22,101 nucleotides of DNA from an uncultured Lachnospiraceae bacterium. Lineage in GTDB: Bacteria > Bacillota > Clostridia > Lachnospirales > Lachnospiraceae. Below, piece by piece: positions 7,482 to 14,182 of this stretch. Each line of letters starts with the position of its first letter. Positions within the stretch are counted from its first letter, which is position 1. The notes beneath the pieces are model-generated. The model was not told the DNA's origin and made no database searches. It saw nothing but the letters and a program-made list of their open reading frames with translations. The DNA lies in the NCBI GenBank assembly GCA_905203555.1, contig CAJKWK010000050.1, positions 1-22,101 on the forward strand, given 5' to 3'. The position numbers were made by a program, and so were the translations under genes.

Positions 7482-8579
7482 ATGAATTTATCAGACTCAA
7501 AGAAAAAACTTGCACTTGCAGGTGTGCTGTGTGGATTGGTAGCAGCGGCACTTGCATATTTTGGAAACCCTGCGAATATGGCATTTTGTATCGCATGTTT
7601 TATTCGTGATACGGCAGGCGCGCTGGGAATGCATCAGGCAGCTCCGGTGATGTATGCTCGTCCGGAAATTATCGGATTGGTGCTGGGAGCATTTATTATT
7701 TCAGTGGCAACGAAAGAATATCGTTCAACAGCCGGATCAGCTCCGATGATTCGATTTATTCTCGGAATGATCATTATGATCGGTTCGCTCGTGTTTTTAG
7801 GCTGTCCGCTGCGTATGGTGATTCGTATGTCGGCAGGAGATTTGAATGCATGGGTAGCATTGATTGGATTTGTACTTGGAGTTGCAACAGGTGTGTTGGC
7901 GCTGAAGAAAGGTTTCAGCCTTGGAAGAGCGTATGTGACGAATGCGGCATCCGGCGCAGTTCTTCCGATTATTACAGTTGGAATCTTGATTCTTCTGACA
8001 GCTACTAATTTGTTGAAATTTAGTGAAGCAGGTCCGGGAAGTATGCATGCACCGATTATCATTTCTCTTATCGGCGGACTTCTGTTTGGAGCATTTGCTC
8101 AGAAATCCAGAATGTGCTTTGCGGGTGGAATCCGCGACGTGATTTTGATGAAAAATTTTGATCTGCTGACGGTAGTGGGAAGTCTGTTCGTAGTGATGCT
8201 TATATATAATGTAGCAACAGGCGGATTCGTACTTGGATTTGATACACCGGGAATCATTGCACATTCAGAACATTTATGGAATATTCTTGGAATGTATGCG
8301 GTAGGATTTGCTGCTGTTTTGGCAGGTGGATGTCCGCTGCGTCAGTTGATTCTTGCAGGACAGGGTTCTTCCGATTCTGCAGTAACTGTACTGGGAATGT
8401 TTGTGGGTGCTGCTCTCTGTCATAATCTGGGACTTGCATCCAGCGGAACTTCCTTGAATCCGGAAACAAAAGAAATGGTTGCGGGAGCAGTGACAACCAA
8501 TGGTAAGATTGCATTGATTATTTGTATTATCGCATGTTTCCTGATTGCATTTACATGTAAGCGAAAAGCAGCAAAGTAG
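7482..8579 (+). CDS. yedE: YedE-family putative selenium transporter
   Basis: This 365-residue inner-membrane protein of the YeeE/YedE (sulfur transport) family has about nine or ten hydrophobic helices. It is an internal duplication: a cysteine followed seven residues on by the Asp of IRD occurs at Cys36/Asp43 and Cys212/Asp219, and each is followed 72 residues later by a GCPLR motif (Cys108 and Cys284). YeeE relatives conduct thiosulfate using such conserved cysteines. The selD-linked YedE branch is proposed to import a selenium species, and its place among selenium genes supports that. AGGGAG precedes the ATG. The gap to the PLP-enzyme gene is 68 nt. The transported compound is not proven. 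Confidence 0.88.
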   Translation: MNLSDSKKKLALAGVLCGLVAAALAYFGNPANMAFCIACFIRDTAGALGMHQAAPVMYARPEIIGLVLGAFIISVATKEYRSTAGSAPMIRFILGMIIMIGSLVFLGCPLRMVIRMSAGDLNAWVALIGFVLGVATGVLALKKGFSLGRAYVTNAASGAVLPIITVGILILLTATNLLKFSEAGPGSMHAPIIISLIGGLLFGAFAQKSRMCFAGGIRDVILMKNFDLLTVVGSLFVVMLIYNVATGGFVLGFDTPGIIAHSEHLWNILGMYAVGFAAVLAGGCPLRQLILAGQGSSDSAVTVLGMFVGAALCHNLGLASSGTSLNPETKEMVAGAVTTNGKIALIICIIACFLIAFTCKRKAAK

Positions 8580-8614
8580 AATGAGTGAAATTGGAAGAGA
8601 AAGGAAGAGGAAGA

Positions 8615-8818
8615 ATGAAAGTAGTAGACGCAAGAGGACTTTCTTGTCCGGAACCATTGATGTTGACGGCAGAGGCATTGAAAAATGCGACAGAACCTGT
8701 TAAAATTCTAGTGACAGAACCACATCAGAAAATGAACGTGGAAAAACTTGCAAAGGATCGCGGCAAAAAAGCAACAGCAACAGAAACAGCTGAAGGTTTT
8801 GAGATTGTAATTGAGTAA
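8615..8818 (+). CDS. TusA-like sulfur/selenium carrier protein
   Basis: This 67-residue protein is a complete TusA/SirA-like domain with the signature DARGLSCPEPLML; Cys11 is the expected persulfide (or perselenide) carrier. It resembles the N-terminal domain of YedF, whose cysteine is also residue 11. It follows yedE by 35 nt; yeeE/yedE transporters are often paired with TusA-like partners that accept the imported chalcogen. ATG 8615 is chosen for the AAGAGG just upstream and the match of MKVVDARG to the family start; a GTG at 8585 would add ten unsupported residues. The selenium role is inferred from context. Confidence 0.87.
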   Translation: MKVVDARGLSCPEPLMLTAEALKNATEPVKILVTEPHQKMNVEKLAKDRGKKATATETAEGFEIVIE

Positions 8819-8825
8819 GAGTTTG

Positions 8826-8854
8826 ACAGTGTGGTCTTCGGACTGCACTGTTTT
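8826..8854 (+). terminator. UUCG-capped intrinsic terminator after the TusA-like gene
   Basis: Positions 8826-8836 pair with 8841-8851 as an 11-bp stem: ACAGTG/CACTGT, two tandem U-G wobbles, then GTC/GAC closing a C(UUCG)G tetraloop. TTTT follows directly. It lies 7 nt after the stop and would end or reduce transcription before DUF3343 and selC. Confidence 0.75.
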
Positions 8855-8922
8855 GCAATTATATCAGACGAGGCTGGTTTCAAACGTTGTATGCGAAGAG
8901 ACTTGGGCGCGGTAGGTGAAAA

Positions 8923-9159
8923 ATGAGAAAAAAAGAATTGAAATTAGTTGTTGCATTTCATACAACAGCAGATGCAATGGCAATGGAAAAGATTTGCAAA
9001 GAAACAGGGACTCCGGGAAGGCTGATTCCGGTTCCGCGAGTGATCTCGGCAGGGTGCGGGCTGGCCTGGTGCGCAGAATTGGAAGACCGAGAACAGATTA
9101 TTTCAGTGTTAAGGAATGCGGGGATTGAGGAAGAAGACCTGCATGAGTGCCTGGTGTGA
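8923..9159 (+). CDS. DUF3343 protein, putative selenium-linked small protein
   Basis: This is a 78-residue cytosolic protein of the DUF3343 family (Se/S carrier-like), starting at an ATG with a weak ribosome binding site. It keeps the family core ISAGCGLAWCA with Cys45 and Cys50, and an N-terminal beta-strand then the FHTTADAMAMEK helix, suggesting a small ferredoxin-like alpha/beta fold. The family recurs in selenium gene neighbourhoods; the two conserved cysteines would suit chalcogen binding, but no activity is established. It is separated from the TusA-like gene by a terminator and ends 21 nt before selC, so it may be co-transcribed with the tRNA. No convincing promoter is seen in 8855-8922. 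Confidence 0.82.
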   Translation: MRKKELKLVVAFHTTADAMAMEKICKETGTPGRLIPVPRVISAGCGLAWCAELEDREQIISVLRNAGIEEEDLHECLV

Positions 9160-9180
9160 ATTGTCAGGTAATAGAAATAT

Positions 9181-9275
9181 GGGGGCAGAAAGGCAACTGG
9201 TGTGTCTCCCGGTCTTCAAAACCGGTGTGGGGCGGATACGTCCCGGATGGGTTCGATTCCCATATGCCCTCGCCA
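9181..9275 (+). tRNA. selC: Selenocysteine tRNA, anticodon TCA
   Basis: This 95-nt gene ends in encoded GCCA. The anticodon stem CCGGT/ACCGG (9209-9213, 9221-9225) holds the loop CTTCAAA with anticodon TCA at 9216-9218, which reads UGA. The long variable arm is a 6-bp stem (9229-9234 with 9239-9244) and a GATA loop. The T arm is ATGGG/CCCAT with loop TTCGATT. The acceptor is extended: 9181-9187 pair with 9265-9271, with one G-U, and an eighth position G9188-A9264 is a mismatch where an 8-bp acceptor normally pairs. The TCA anticodon with a long extra arm identifies tRNA(Sec). It is the substrate of SelA. Confidence 0.96.
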
Positions 9276-9312
9276 GAAAAAATTATAAGGATAATAAGCA
9301 CGGATAAAACAG

Positions 9313-9334
9313 AATGCCCATTCTTTCAGGCATT
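9313..9334 (+). other. Hairpin downstream of selC
   Basis: AATGCC (9313-9318) pairs with GGCATT (9329-9334) around a 10-nt loop, 38 nt after the tRNA CCA end. There is no T-tract, so a role in 3-prime processing or pausing is only possible. Confidence 0.3.
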
Positions 9335-9387
9335 AAAGGCCTAACAGTAAGTAACACTTCAGTTTTGTGAAAAAACAGCTGCATATT

Positions 9388-9415
9388 AAATTGTATCTAA
9401 AAAAATACAATTTTT
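9388..9415 (+). terminator. AT-rich terminator-like hairpin before the ribosomal operon
   Basis: AAATTGTAT (9388-9396) pairs perfectly with ATACAATTT (9405-9413) around an A-rich 8-nt loop, followed by two more Ts. The low GC content makes it a weak terminator, but its place between selC and the S10 promoter fits a boundary. The 9276-9427 gap otherwise shows nothing gene-like. Confidence 0.5.
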
Positions 9416-9427
9416 CGAAAAAACTAC

Positions 9428-9456
9428 TTGAAATATTAGAAATGATTCGTTATACT
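9428..9456 (+). promoter_or_regulatory. Promoter of the S10-spc ribosomal protein operon
   Basis: TTGAAA (9428-9433) and TATACT (9451-9456) are separated by 17 bp, each near consensus, as expected for a strong growth-linked promoter. Transcription would start near 9463, giving a leader of about 250 nt before S10. Confidence 0.75.
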
Positions 9457-9462
9457 AAGAGA

Positions 9463-9714
9463 GCTGTGGCATGATAGCTATGAAGCGTGAGGTTGCTGCC
9501 AAGGCGCGAGGCGCACAAAGGCAGGTTTTCCGTGGAGCGAATGTCAAGTTAGGAAACTGGCGACAAGTCACTGTACGAATCACAACTGATTACTTATGAC
9601 CAAAAGGGAATAGTATGAAACAACGTGTGAGTTTCTCACGACACACACGGGAGAGTGTACAGTCACCGCTTGTCGTACTGAAGTTAAAAGTACGAAAAGG
9701 AGGCGACTTTTTTT
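9463..9714 (+). promoter_or_regulatory. Structured 5-prime leader of the S10 operon, candidate autoregulatory RNA
   Basis: This long untranslated leader shows several pairings: a nested hairpin CTGCC/GGCAG (9496-9500, 9520-9524) enclosing GCGC-GAG-GCGC; GTGAG/CTCAC (9627-9631, 9635-9639); and a long-range two-part stem, CGACAAG (9561-9567) with CTTGTCG (9669-9675) and CTGTAC (9571-9576) with GTACAG (9657-9662). A final hairpin TCGTACT/AGTACGA (9673-9679, 9689-9695) shares bases with the long-range stem and lies 2 nt before the AGGAGG site (9698-9703); seven Ts (9708-9714) precede the ATG. In E. coli the S10 leader is regulated by L4; whether the same ligand acts here is unknown. Confidence 0.55.
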
Positions 9715-10032
9715 ATGGCAAGTCAAGTAATGAGAATCACATTGAAAGCGTATGATCACCAGCTGGTAGATGCATCCGCAAAGAAAATCATCGAAACTGT
9801 TAAAAAGAATGGAGCACAGGTGAGTGGTCCGGTACCACTTCCGACTAAGAAGGAAGTTGTTACAATTCTGAGAGCTGTACACAAGTACAAAGATTCCAGA
9901 GAGCAGTTCGAGCAGAGAACTCATAAGAGACTCATCGACATCATGACACCAACTCAGAAGACAGTTGATGCACTGTCCAGATTGGAAATGCCAGCAGGTG
10001 TTTACATCGATATCAAGATGAAAAATAAGTAA
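9715..10032 (+). CDS. rpsJ: 30S ribosomal protein S10
   Basis: This 105-residue protein is of normal length, with the conserved RITLKAYDHQLVD start, VSGPVPLPTKK loop and RTHKRLIDI segment. It assembles into the 30S head, and its long loop also contacts NusB in antitermination complexes. It is the first gene of the operon; AGGAGG lies 11 nt before the ATG, with a T-run in the gap. Translation may be controlled by the structured leader upstream. Confidence 0.98.
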   Translation: MASQVMRITLKAYDHQLVDASAKKIIETVKKNGAQVSGPVPLPTKKEVVTILRAVHKYKDSREQFEQRTHKRLIDIMTPTQKTVDALSRLEMPAGVYIDIKMKNK

Positions 10033-10045
10033 AACATTACGTTAA

Positions 10046-10057
10046 CACTTAGCAAGG
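10046..10057 (-). repeat. Possible degenerate half copy of the ribosomal-operon palindrome
   Basis: CACTTAGCAAGG in the S10-L3 gap matches, with one difference, the outer arm of the repeat at 11854-11885 read on the minus strand (CACTTAGCGAGG). Only 12 bp match and no second arm follows, so this may be chance or a decayed copy. Confidence 0.25.
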
Positions 10058-10151
10058 CATAGGAAACATTTTAATTAAGAAACAGTAATTCCTAACATTT
10101 AGGATGAGCACCCGAGTGGCGCTCCGCTGTAAATAACAGGAGGTAGTTATA

Positions 10152-10835
10152 ATGAAGAAAGCTATTTTAGCGACAAAAGTCGGAATGACTCAAATCTTCA
10201 ACGAAGACGGAACATTGATTCCGGTAACAGTTCTTCAGGCTGGCCCTTGTGTAGTAACACAGGTTAAGACAGTTGAGAACGATGGTTATAGCGCAGTTCA
10301 GGTTGGATATGTTGACAAGAAAGAAAAGATTGTCACAAAAGACAAGAGCGGCAAGAAAGAAATCGCACACAGAAATGGTGTGACAAAAGCTGAGAAAGGT
10401 CACTTTGATAAAGCTGGCGTTTCCGGTAAAAGATATGTAAAAGAGTTCAGATTTGAAAATGCTGAAGAATACACACTGGCTCAGGAAATCAAAGCTGATA
10501 TCTTCGCAGCAGGAGATAAGATTGATGCAACAGCAATTTCTAAAGGTAAAGGTTTCCAGGGTGCAATCAAGCGTCATGGACAGAGCAGAGGACCTATGAC
10601 TCATGGTTCGAAGTTCCACCGTCACGCAGGTTCCAATGGTTCTGCATCCGATCCGAGTAAGGTATTCAAAGGTAAGAAAATGCCTGGTCAGATGGGTAAC
10701 AAGCAGATCACAGTACAGAATCTGGAAGTTGTAAGAGTTGATGCTGACAACAACCTGTTGCTGGTAAAAGGCTCTGTACCGGGACCGAAGAAATGTCTCG
10801 TAACAATTAAAGAATCAGTAAAGGCTGCGAAATAG
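10152..10835 (+). CDS. rplC: 50S ribosomal protein L3
   Basis: L3 is an early-assembling 50S protein whose loop reaches the peptidyl transferase centre. The conserved core GKGFQGAIKRHGQSRGPMTH and the C-terminal strands are intact. At 227 residues it is about 18 longer than B. subtilis L3; the extra lies in a charged surface segment around residues 56-80 (KDKSGKKEIAHRNG region), just before EKGHFDKAG. CAGGAGG precedes the ATG. The gap from S10 is 119 bp and holds a small CCTAA/TTAGG hairpin near 10092-10104. Confidence 0.98.
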   Translation: MKKAILATKVGMTQIFNEDGTLIPVTVLQAGPCVVTQVKTVENDGYSAVQVGYVDKKEKIVTKDKSGKKEIAHRNGVTKAEKGHFDKAGVSGKRYVKEFRFENAEEYTLAQEIKADIFAAGDKIDATAISKGKGFQGAIKRHGQSRGPMTHGSKFHRHAGSNGSASDPSKVFKGKKMPGQMGNKQITVQNLEVVRVDADNNLLLVKGSVPGPKKCLVTIKESVKAAK

Positions 10836-10864
10836 TCTGACATCAGGAAAGGAGGAACACACAG

Positions 10865-11485
10865 ATGGCAAACGTATCTGTTTATAATATCGAAGGTAAA
10901 GAAGTTGGTACAATCGATTTGAACGATGCTGTGTTTGGTGTTGAGGTGAATGAACATCTTGTACACATGGCAGTCGTAAGCCAGCTTGCAAACAATCGTC
11001 AGGGAACACAGAAAGCAAAAACACGTTCTGAAGTTTCCGGTGGCGGAAGAAAACCATGGAGACAAAAAGGAACAGGTCATGCAAGACAGGGATCCACAAG
11101 AGCTCCACAGTGGACAGGTGGTGGAGTTGTATTTGCTCCGACACCAAGAGATTACTCTTTCAAGATGAACAAGAAAGAGAAGAGAGCAGCTCTGAAGTCT
11201 GCATTGACATCCAGAGTAGCAGAGAACAAGTTCATCGTAATCGACGAGCTGAAGTTCGACGAGATCAAGACAAAGAAATTCCAGGAAGTTTTGAACAACC
11301 TGAATGTAAATAAGGCACTGGTTGTGTTGGAAGATGACAATAAGAATGTAGAAATTTCTGCAAGAAACATCGCTGGCGTTAAGACAGCTAAGACAAACAC
11401 AATCAATGTATTTGACATCCTGAAGTACAACACAGTAATCACAACTAAAGCTTGTGTTGCAACAATCGAGGAGGTGTATGCATAA
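10865..11485 (+). CDS. rplD: 50S ribosomal protein L4
   Basis: This 206-residue protein contains the conserved extended loop (RSEVSGGGRKPWRQKGTGHARQGS, written here only by its ends, about 58-82) that lines the peptide exit tunnel. In enterobacteria L4 also represses its own S10 operon. AAAGGAGG lies upstream of the ATG. Its stop codon shares one base with the L23 start (TAATG), so the two are translationally coupled. Confidence 0.98.
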   Translation: MANVSVYNIEGKEVGTIDLNDAVFGVEVNEHLVHMAVVSQLANNRQGTQKAKTRSEVSGGGRKPWRQKGTGHARQGSTRAPQWTGGGVVFAPTPRDYSFKMNKKEKRAALKSALTSRVAENKFIVIDELKFDEIKTKKFQEVLNNLNVNKALVVLEDDNKNVEISARNIAGVKTAKTNTINVFDILKYNTVITTKACVATIEEVYA

Positions 11486-11790
11486 TGGCTAACGTACAGT
11501 ATTATGACGTAATCCTGAAACCGGTTATTACCGAAAAGAGCATGGAGCTTATGGCAGACAAGAAATATACTTTCTTGGTTCACACAGAAGCTACAAAGTC
11601 TCAGATCAAAGAAGCTGTTGAGAAAATGTTCAGTGGCACAAAAGTAAAAAGCGTAAACACAATGAACATGGATGGAAAGAACAAAAGAGTTCGTGGAACA
11701 TATAAGTTCGGAAAAACAGCTAAGACAAAGAAAGCAATCGTTCAGCTGACAGCTGACAGCGCAGATATCGAGATTTTCGAGGGTCTGTAA
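11485..11790 (+). CDS. rplW: 50S ribosomal protein L23
   Basis: This 101-residue protein has the family start YYDVILKPVITEKS and the loop KVKSVNTMNMDGKNKRVRG. It sits at the exit of the peptide tunnel and docks trigger factor and SRP. The ATG at 11485 overlaps the L4 stop; GAGGAGG (11469-11474 region) within the end of L4 is its ribosome binding site. An upstream in-frame start at 11452 would add 11 residues with no family support. Confidence 0.97.
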   Translation: MANVQYYDVILKPVITEKSMELMADKKYTFLVHTEATKSQIKEAVEKMFSGTKVKSVNTMNMDGKNKRVRGTYKFGKTAKTKKAIVQLTADSADIEIFEGL

Positions 11791-11809
11791 AATAGGAAAC
11801 ACCATAGAC

Positions 11810-11836
11810 GCTAAGCTCGAGAATACCTCGCTAAGC
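11810..11836 (+). repeat. Palindromic repeat, copy A (L23-L2 gap)
   Basis: This 27-bp imperfect palindrome runs from GCTAAGCTCG at the left to CCTCGCTAAGC at the right. It matches copy C (17174-17200, opposite strand) at 26 of 27 positions. It lies in the 157-bp gap between rplW and rplB, where most other gaps in the operon are 0-60 bp. Confidence 0.75.
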
Positions 11837-11853
11837 GGACCGGGTGTACTTTC

Positions 11854-11885
11854 GCACTAAGCTCGGGGAACACCTCGCTAAGTGC
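11854..11885 (+). repeat. Palindromic repeat, copy B (L23-L2 gap)
   Basis: This 32-bp palindrome starts GCACTAAGCTCG and ends CCTCGCTAAGTGC. The GCACT/AGTGC ends can pair and the core is the same as copy A. It is followed by TCAATG, as is copy D at 17227-17258, so the shared unit is wider than the hairpin itself. Confidence 0.75.
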
Positions 11886-11947
11886 TCAATGTATACGGTG
11901 CAAATCCGTGAAACTAATAATTAGAGCAAACGAAAGGAGAGACAGTA

Positions 11948-12790
11948 ATGGGAATTAAAACATATAACCCATATACACCTTCCAGAAGACAGATGACTGG
12001 TTCTGATTTCTCTGAGATCACAAAGACAACTCCTGAGAAATCCCTGTTGGATTCTAAGAAGAGACAGGCTGGTCGTAACAGTCAGGGTAAAATCACAGTA
12101 AGACACCGCGGAGGCGGAGCTAAAAAACAGTATAGAATTGTAGACTTTAAGAGAAAGAAAGACGGAATTCCGGCAACTGTAATCGGTATCGAGTACGATC
12201 CGAACAGAAGTGCTAACATCGCTTTGATCTGCTACGCAGACGGTGAAAAAGCATACATCCTTGCTCCGGCAGGACTGACAGACGGAATGAAAGTTATGAA
12301 TGGACCGGAAGCAGAAGTTCGTGTAGGAAACTGCCTGCCACTTTCTGAAATCCCGGTTGGTACACAGATCCACAACATTGAGCTTTATCCGGGAAAAGGC
12401 GGACAGCTTGTTCGTTCTGCAGGAAACAGCGCACAGTTGATGGCAAAAGAAGGAAAATATGCAACACTGAGACTTCCGTCCGGTGAGATGAGAATGGTTC
12501 CGATTATTTGTAGAGCATCCATCGGTGTTGTTGGTAACGGAGAGCACAACCTGATCAATGTAGGTAAGGCTGGACGTAAACGTCACATGGGTATCAGACC
12601 TACAGTACGTGGTTCCGTTATGAACCCGAACGACCATCCGCATGGTGGTGGTGAAGGTAAGACTGGTATCGGTCGCCCAGGCCCGAGTACACCATGGGGC
12701 AAACCGGCACTTGGTCTGAAGACACGTAAGAAAAACAAAGCTTCTAACAAGTTGATCGTAAGAAGAAGAGATGGTAAAGCAATCAAATAA
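11948..12790 (+). CDS. rplB: 50S ribosomal protein L2
   Basis: This 280-residue protein is of normal length. L2 binds 23S rRNA domain IV, bridges to the 30S subunit and is needed for peptidyl transferase activity. The RNA-binding OB/SH3 core (GRNSQGKITVRHRGGGAKK, about 40-58) and the C-terminal HPHGGGEGKTGIGRPGPSTP segment with the functionally important histidine are intact. AAAGGAG lies 8 nt before the ATG. It follows the 157-bp repeat-bearing gap. Confidence 0.98.
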   Translation: MGIKTYNPYTPSRRQMTGSDFSEITKTTPEKSLLDSKKRQAGRNSQGKITVRHRGGGAKKQYRIVDFKRKKDGIPATVIGIEYDPNRSANIALICYADGEKAYILAPAGLTDGMKVMNGPEAEVRVGNCLPLSEIPVGTQIHNIELYPGKGGQLVRSAGNSAQLMAKEGKYATLRLPSGEMRMVPIICRASIGVVGNGEHNLINVGKAGRKRHMGIRPTVRGSVMNPNDHPHGGGEGKTGIGRPGPSTPWGKPALGLKTRKKNKASNKLIVRRRDGKAIK

Positions 12791-12815
12791 TTCGTAATTA
12801 AGGAGGTTAGAACCT

Positions 12816-13097
12816 ATGGCTCGTTCACTTAAAAAAGGACCATTTGCAGACGAGAGCTTACTGAAAAAAGTAGACGCTATGAACGCTGCAGGTGATAAAT
12901 CAGTTATTAAGACATGGTCACGTCGTTCTACAATCTTCCCGTCATTTGTAGGTCATACATTTGCCGTACATGACGGAAGAAAACACGTACCGGTGTATGT
13001 TACAGAAGATATGGTTGGACACAAGCTCGGTGAGTTTGTAGCAACAAGAACATACAGAGGTCACGGAAAAGACGAGAAGAAGTCCAAAGTTAGATAA
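12816..13097 (+). CDS. rpsS: 30S ribosomal protein S19
   Basis: This 93-residue protein has the family start MARSLKKGPFADESLLKK and the conserved IKTWSRRSTIFPSFVGHTFAVHDGRKHVPV core. It forms the 30S head with S13 and contacts the A-site finger. AAGGAGG precedes the ATG. The gap from L2 is 25 bp. Confidence 0.98.
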   Translation: MARSLKKGPFADESLLKKVDAMNAAGDKSVIKTWSRRSTIFPSFVGHTFAVHDGRKHVPVYVTEDMVGHKLGEFVATRTYRGHGKDEKKSKVR

Positions 13098-13127
13098 TAA
13101 ACAACGTTTTGAAAGGAGGGTTCATCC

Positions 13128-13514
13128 ATGGCTAAAGGACATAGATCCCAAATCAAGAGAGAAAGAAATGAGCAGAGAGATACAAGACCGTCAGCTAAGA
13201 TTTCCTACGCTAGAGTGTCTGTTCAGAAAGCTTGTTTTGTATTAGATGCCATCAGAGGCAAGGATGTACAGACAGCGCTTGGTATCCTGGCATATAACCC
13301 AAGATATGCTTCAAGCGTAATCGAGAAGTTATTAAAATCAGCAATTGCAAATGCTGAAAACAACAACGGTATGAGCGCCGAGAACCTTTATATTGAAGAG
13401 TGTTATGCAAATAAAGGACCGACAATGAAGAGAATCAGACCGAGAGCACAGGGCAGAGCTTATAGAATCGAAAAGAGAATGAGCCACATTACGATTGTGC
13501 TGAATGAAAGATAA
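13128..13514 (+). CDS. rplV: 50S ribosomal protein L22
   Basis: This 128-residue protein has the conserved KISYARVSVQKA helix and the beta-hairpin tip KGPTMKRIRPRAQGRAYRI that lines the exit tunnel near macrolide sites. An N-terminal basic stretch (about residues 1-22) extends beyond the B. subtilis protein. GAAAGGAGGG lies upstream of the ATG. Confidence 0.97.
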   Translation: MAKGHRSQIKRERNEQRDTRPSAKISYARVSVQKACFVLDAIRGKDVQTALGILAYNPRYASSVIEKLLKSAIANAENNNGMSAENLYIEECYANKGPTMKRIRPRAQGRAYRIEKRMSHITIVLNER

Positions 13515-13525
13515 GGAGGAACATA

Positions 13526-14182
13526 ATGGGACAGAAAGTTAATCCTCATGGCTTAAGAGTCGGAGTTATCAAAGACTGGGATTCCAAATGGTATGCAGAG
13601 AAAGATTTCGCTGATAACCTGGTGGAAGACCACGAAATCAGAACATTTTTGAAGAAAAGATTATACAGTGCCGGAATCTCTAAAATCGAGATCGAAAGAG
13701 CTTCCGACCGCGTTAAGATCATTGTTTATACAGCTAAGCCGGGTGTTGTAATCGGTAAAGGCGGAGCTGAAATCGAGAAAGTAAAAGGTGAGCTTGCTCA
13801 GTTCACAAACAAGAAACTGATTGTGGACATCAAAGAGATCAAGAGACCAGACAAAGATGCTCAGTTAGTAGCTGAGAACATTGCACAGCAGCTTGAGAAT
13901 CGTATCTCATTCAGACGTGCTATGAAATCTTGTATGTCCAGAACAATGAAAGCCGGAGCACTTGGTGTTAAGACTTCCGTATCCGGACGTCTCGGCGGAG
14001 CTGATATGGCTCGTACAGAGTTCTACAGTGAGGGAACAATCCCGCTTCAGACACTGAGAGCTGACATTGATTATGGATTCGCAGAAGCTGACACAACTTA
14101 CGGAAAAGTCGGTGTAAAGGTTTGGATTTACAAAGGCGAAGTTCTTCCGACTAAAGGTAATAAGGAAGGGAGCGATAAATAA
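13526..14182 (+). CDS. rpsC: 30S ribosomal protein S3
   Basis: This 218-residue protein has the start MGQKVNPHGLRVG and a type II KH domain with VVIGKGGAEIEK (about 72-84). It lies at the mRNA entry channel, where with S4 and S5 it gives the ribosome its helicase activity. AAGGAGG overlaps the end of L22. The stop overlaps the L16 start (TAATG). Confidence 0.98.
   Translation: MGQKVNPHGLRVGVIKDWDSKWYAEKDFADNLVEDHEIRTFLKKRLYSAGISKIEIERASDRVKIIVYTAKPGVVIGKGGAEIEKVKGELAQFTNKKLIVDIKEIKRPDKDAQLVAENIAQQLENRISFRRAMKSCMSRTMKAGALGVKTSVSGRLGGADMARTEFYSEGTIPLQTLRADIDYGFAEADTTYGKVGVKVWIYKGEVLPTKGNKEGSDK

Noticed and set aside
8855..8922. Promoter for DUF3343-selC
   Set aside because: No pair of -35 and -10 boxes with acceptable spacing could be found by eye; left unannotated.
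9116..9344. Small plus-strand open frames crossing the tRNA(Sec) gene
   Set aside because: They run through a complete tRNA structure, have no family resemblance and lack ribosome binding sites.
9673..9714. Classical intrinsic terminator directly before S10
   Set aside because: The T-run is 12 nt away from the hairpin, separated by the ribosome binding site, so it is better treated as part of a structured leader than called a terminator.
11810..11885. CRISPR array in the L23-L2 gap
   Set aside because: Only two non-identical palindromic units with a short spacer occur, one repeat unit elsewhere is inverted, and no cas genes are present.
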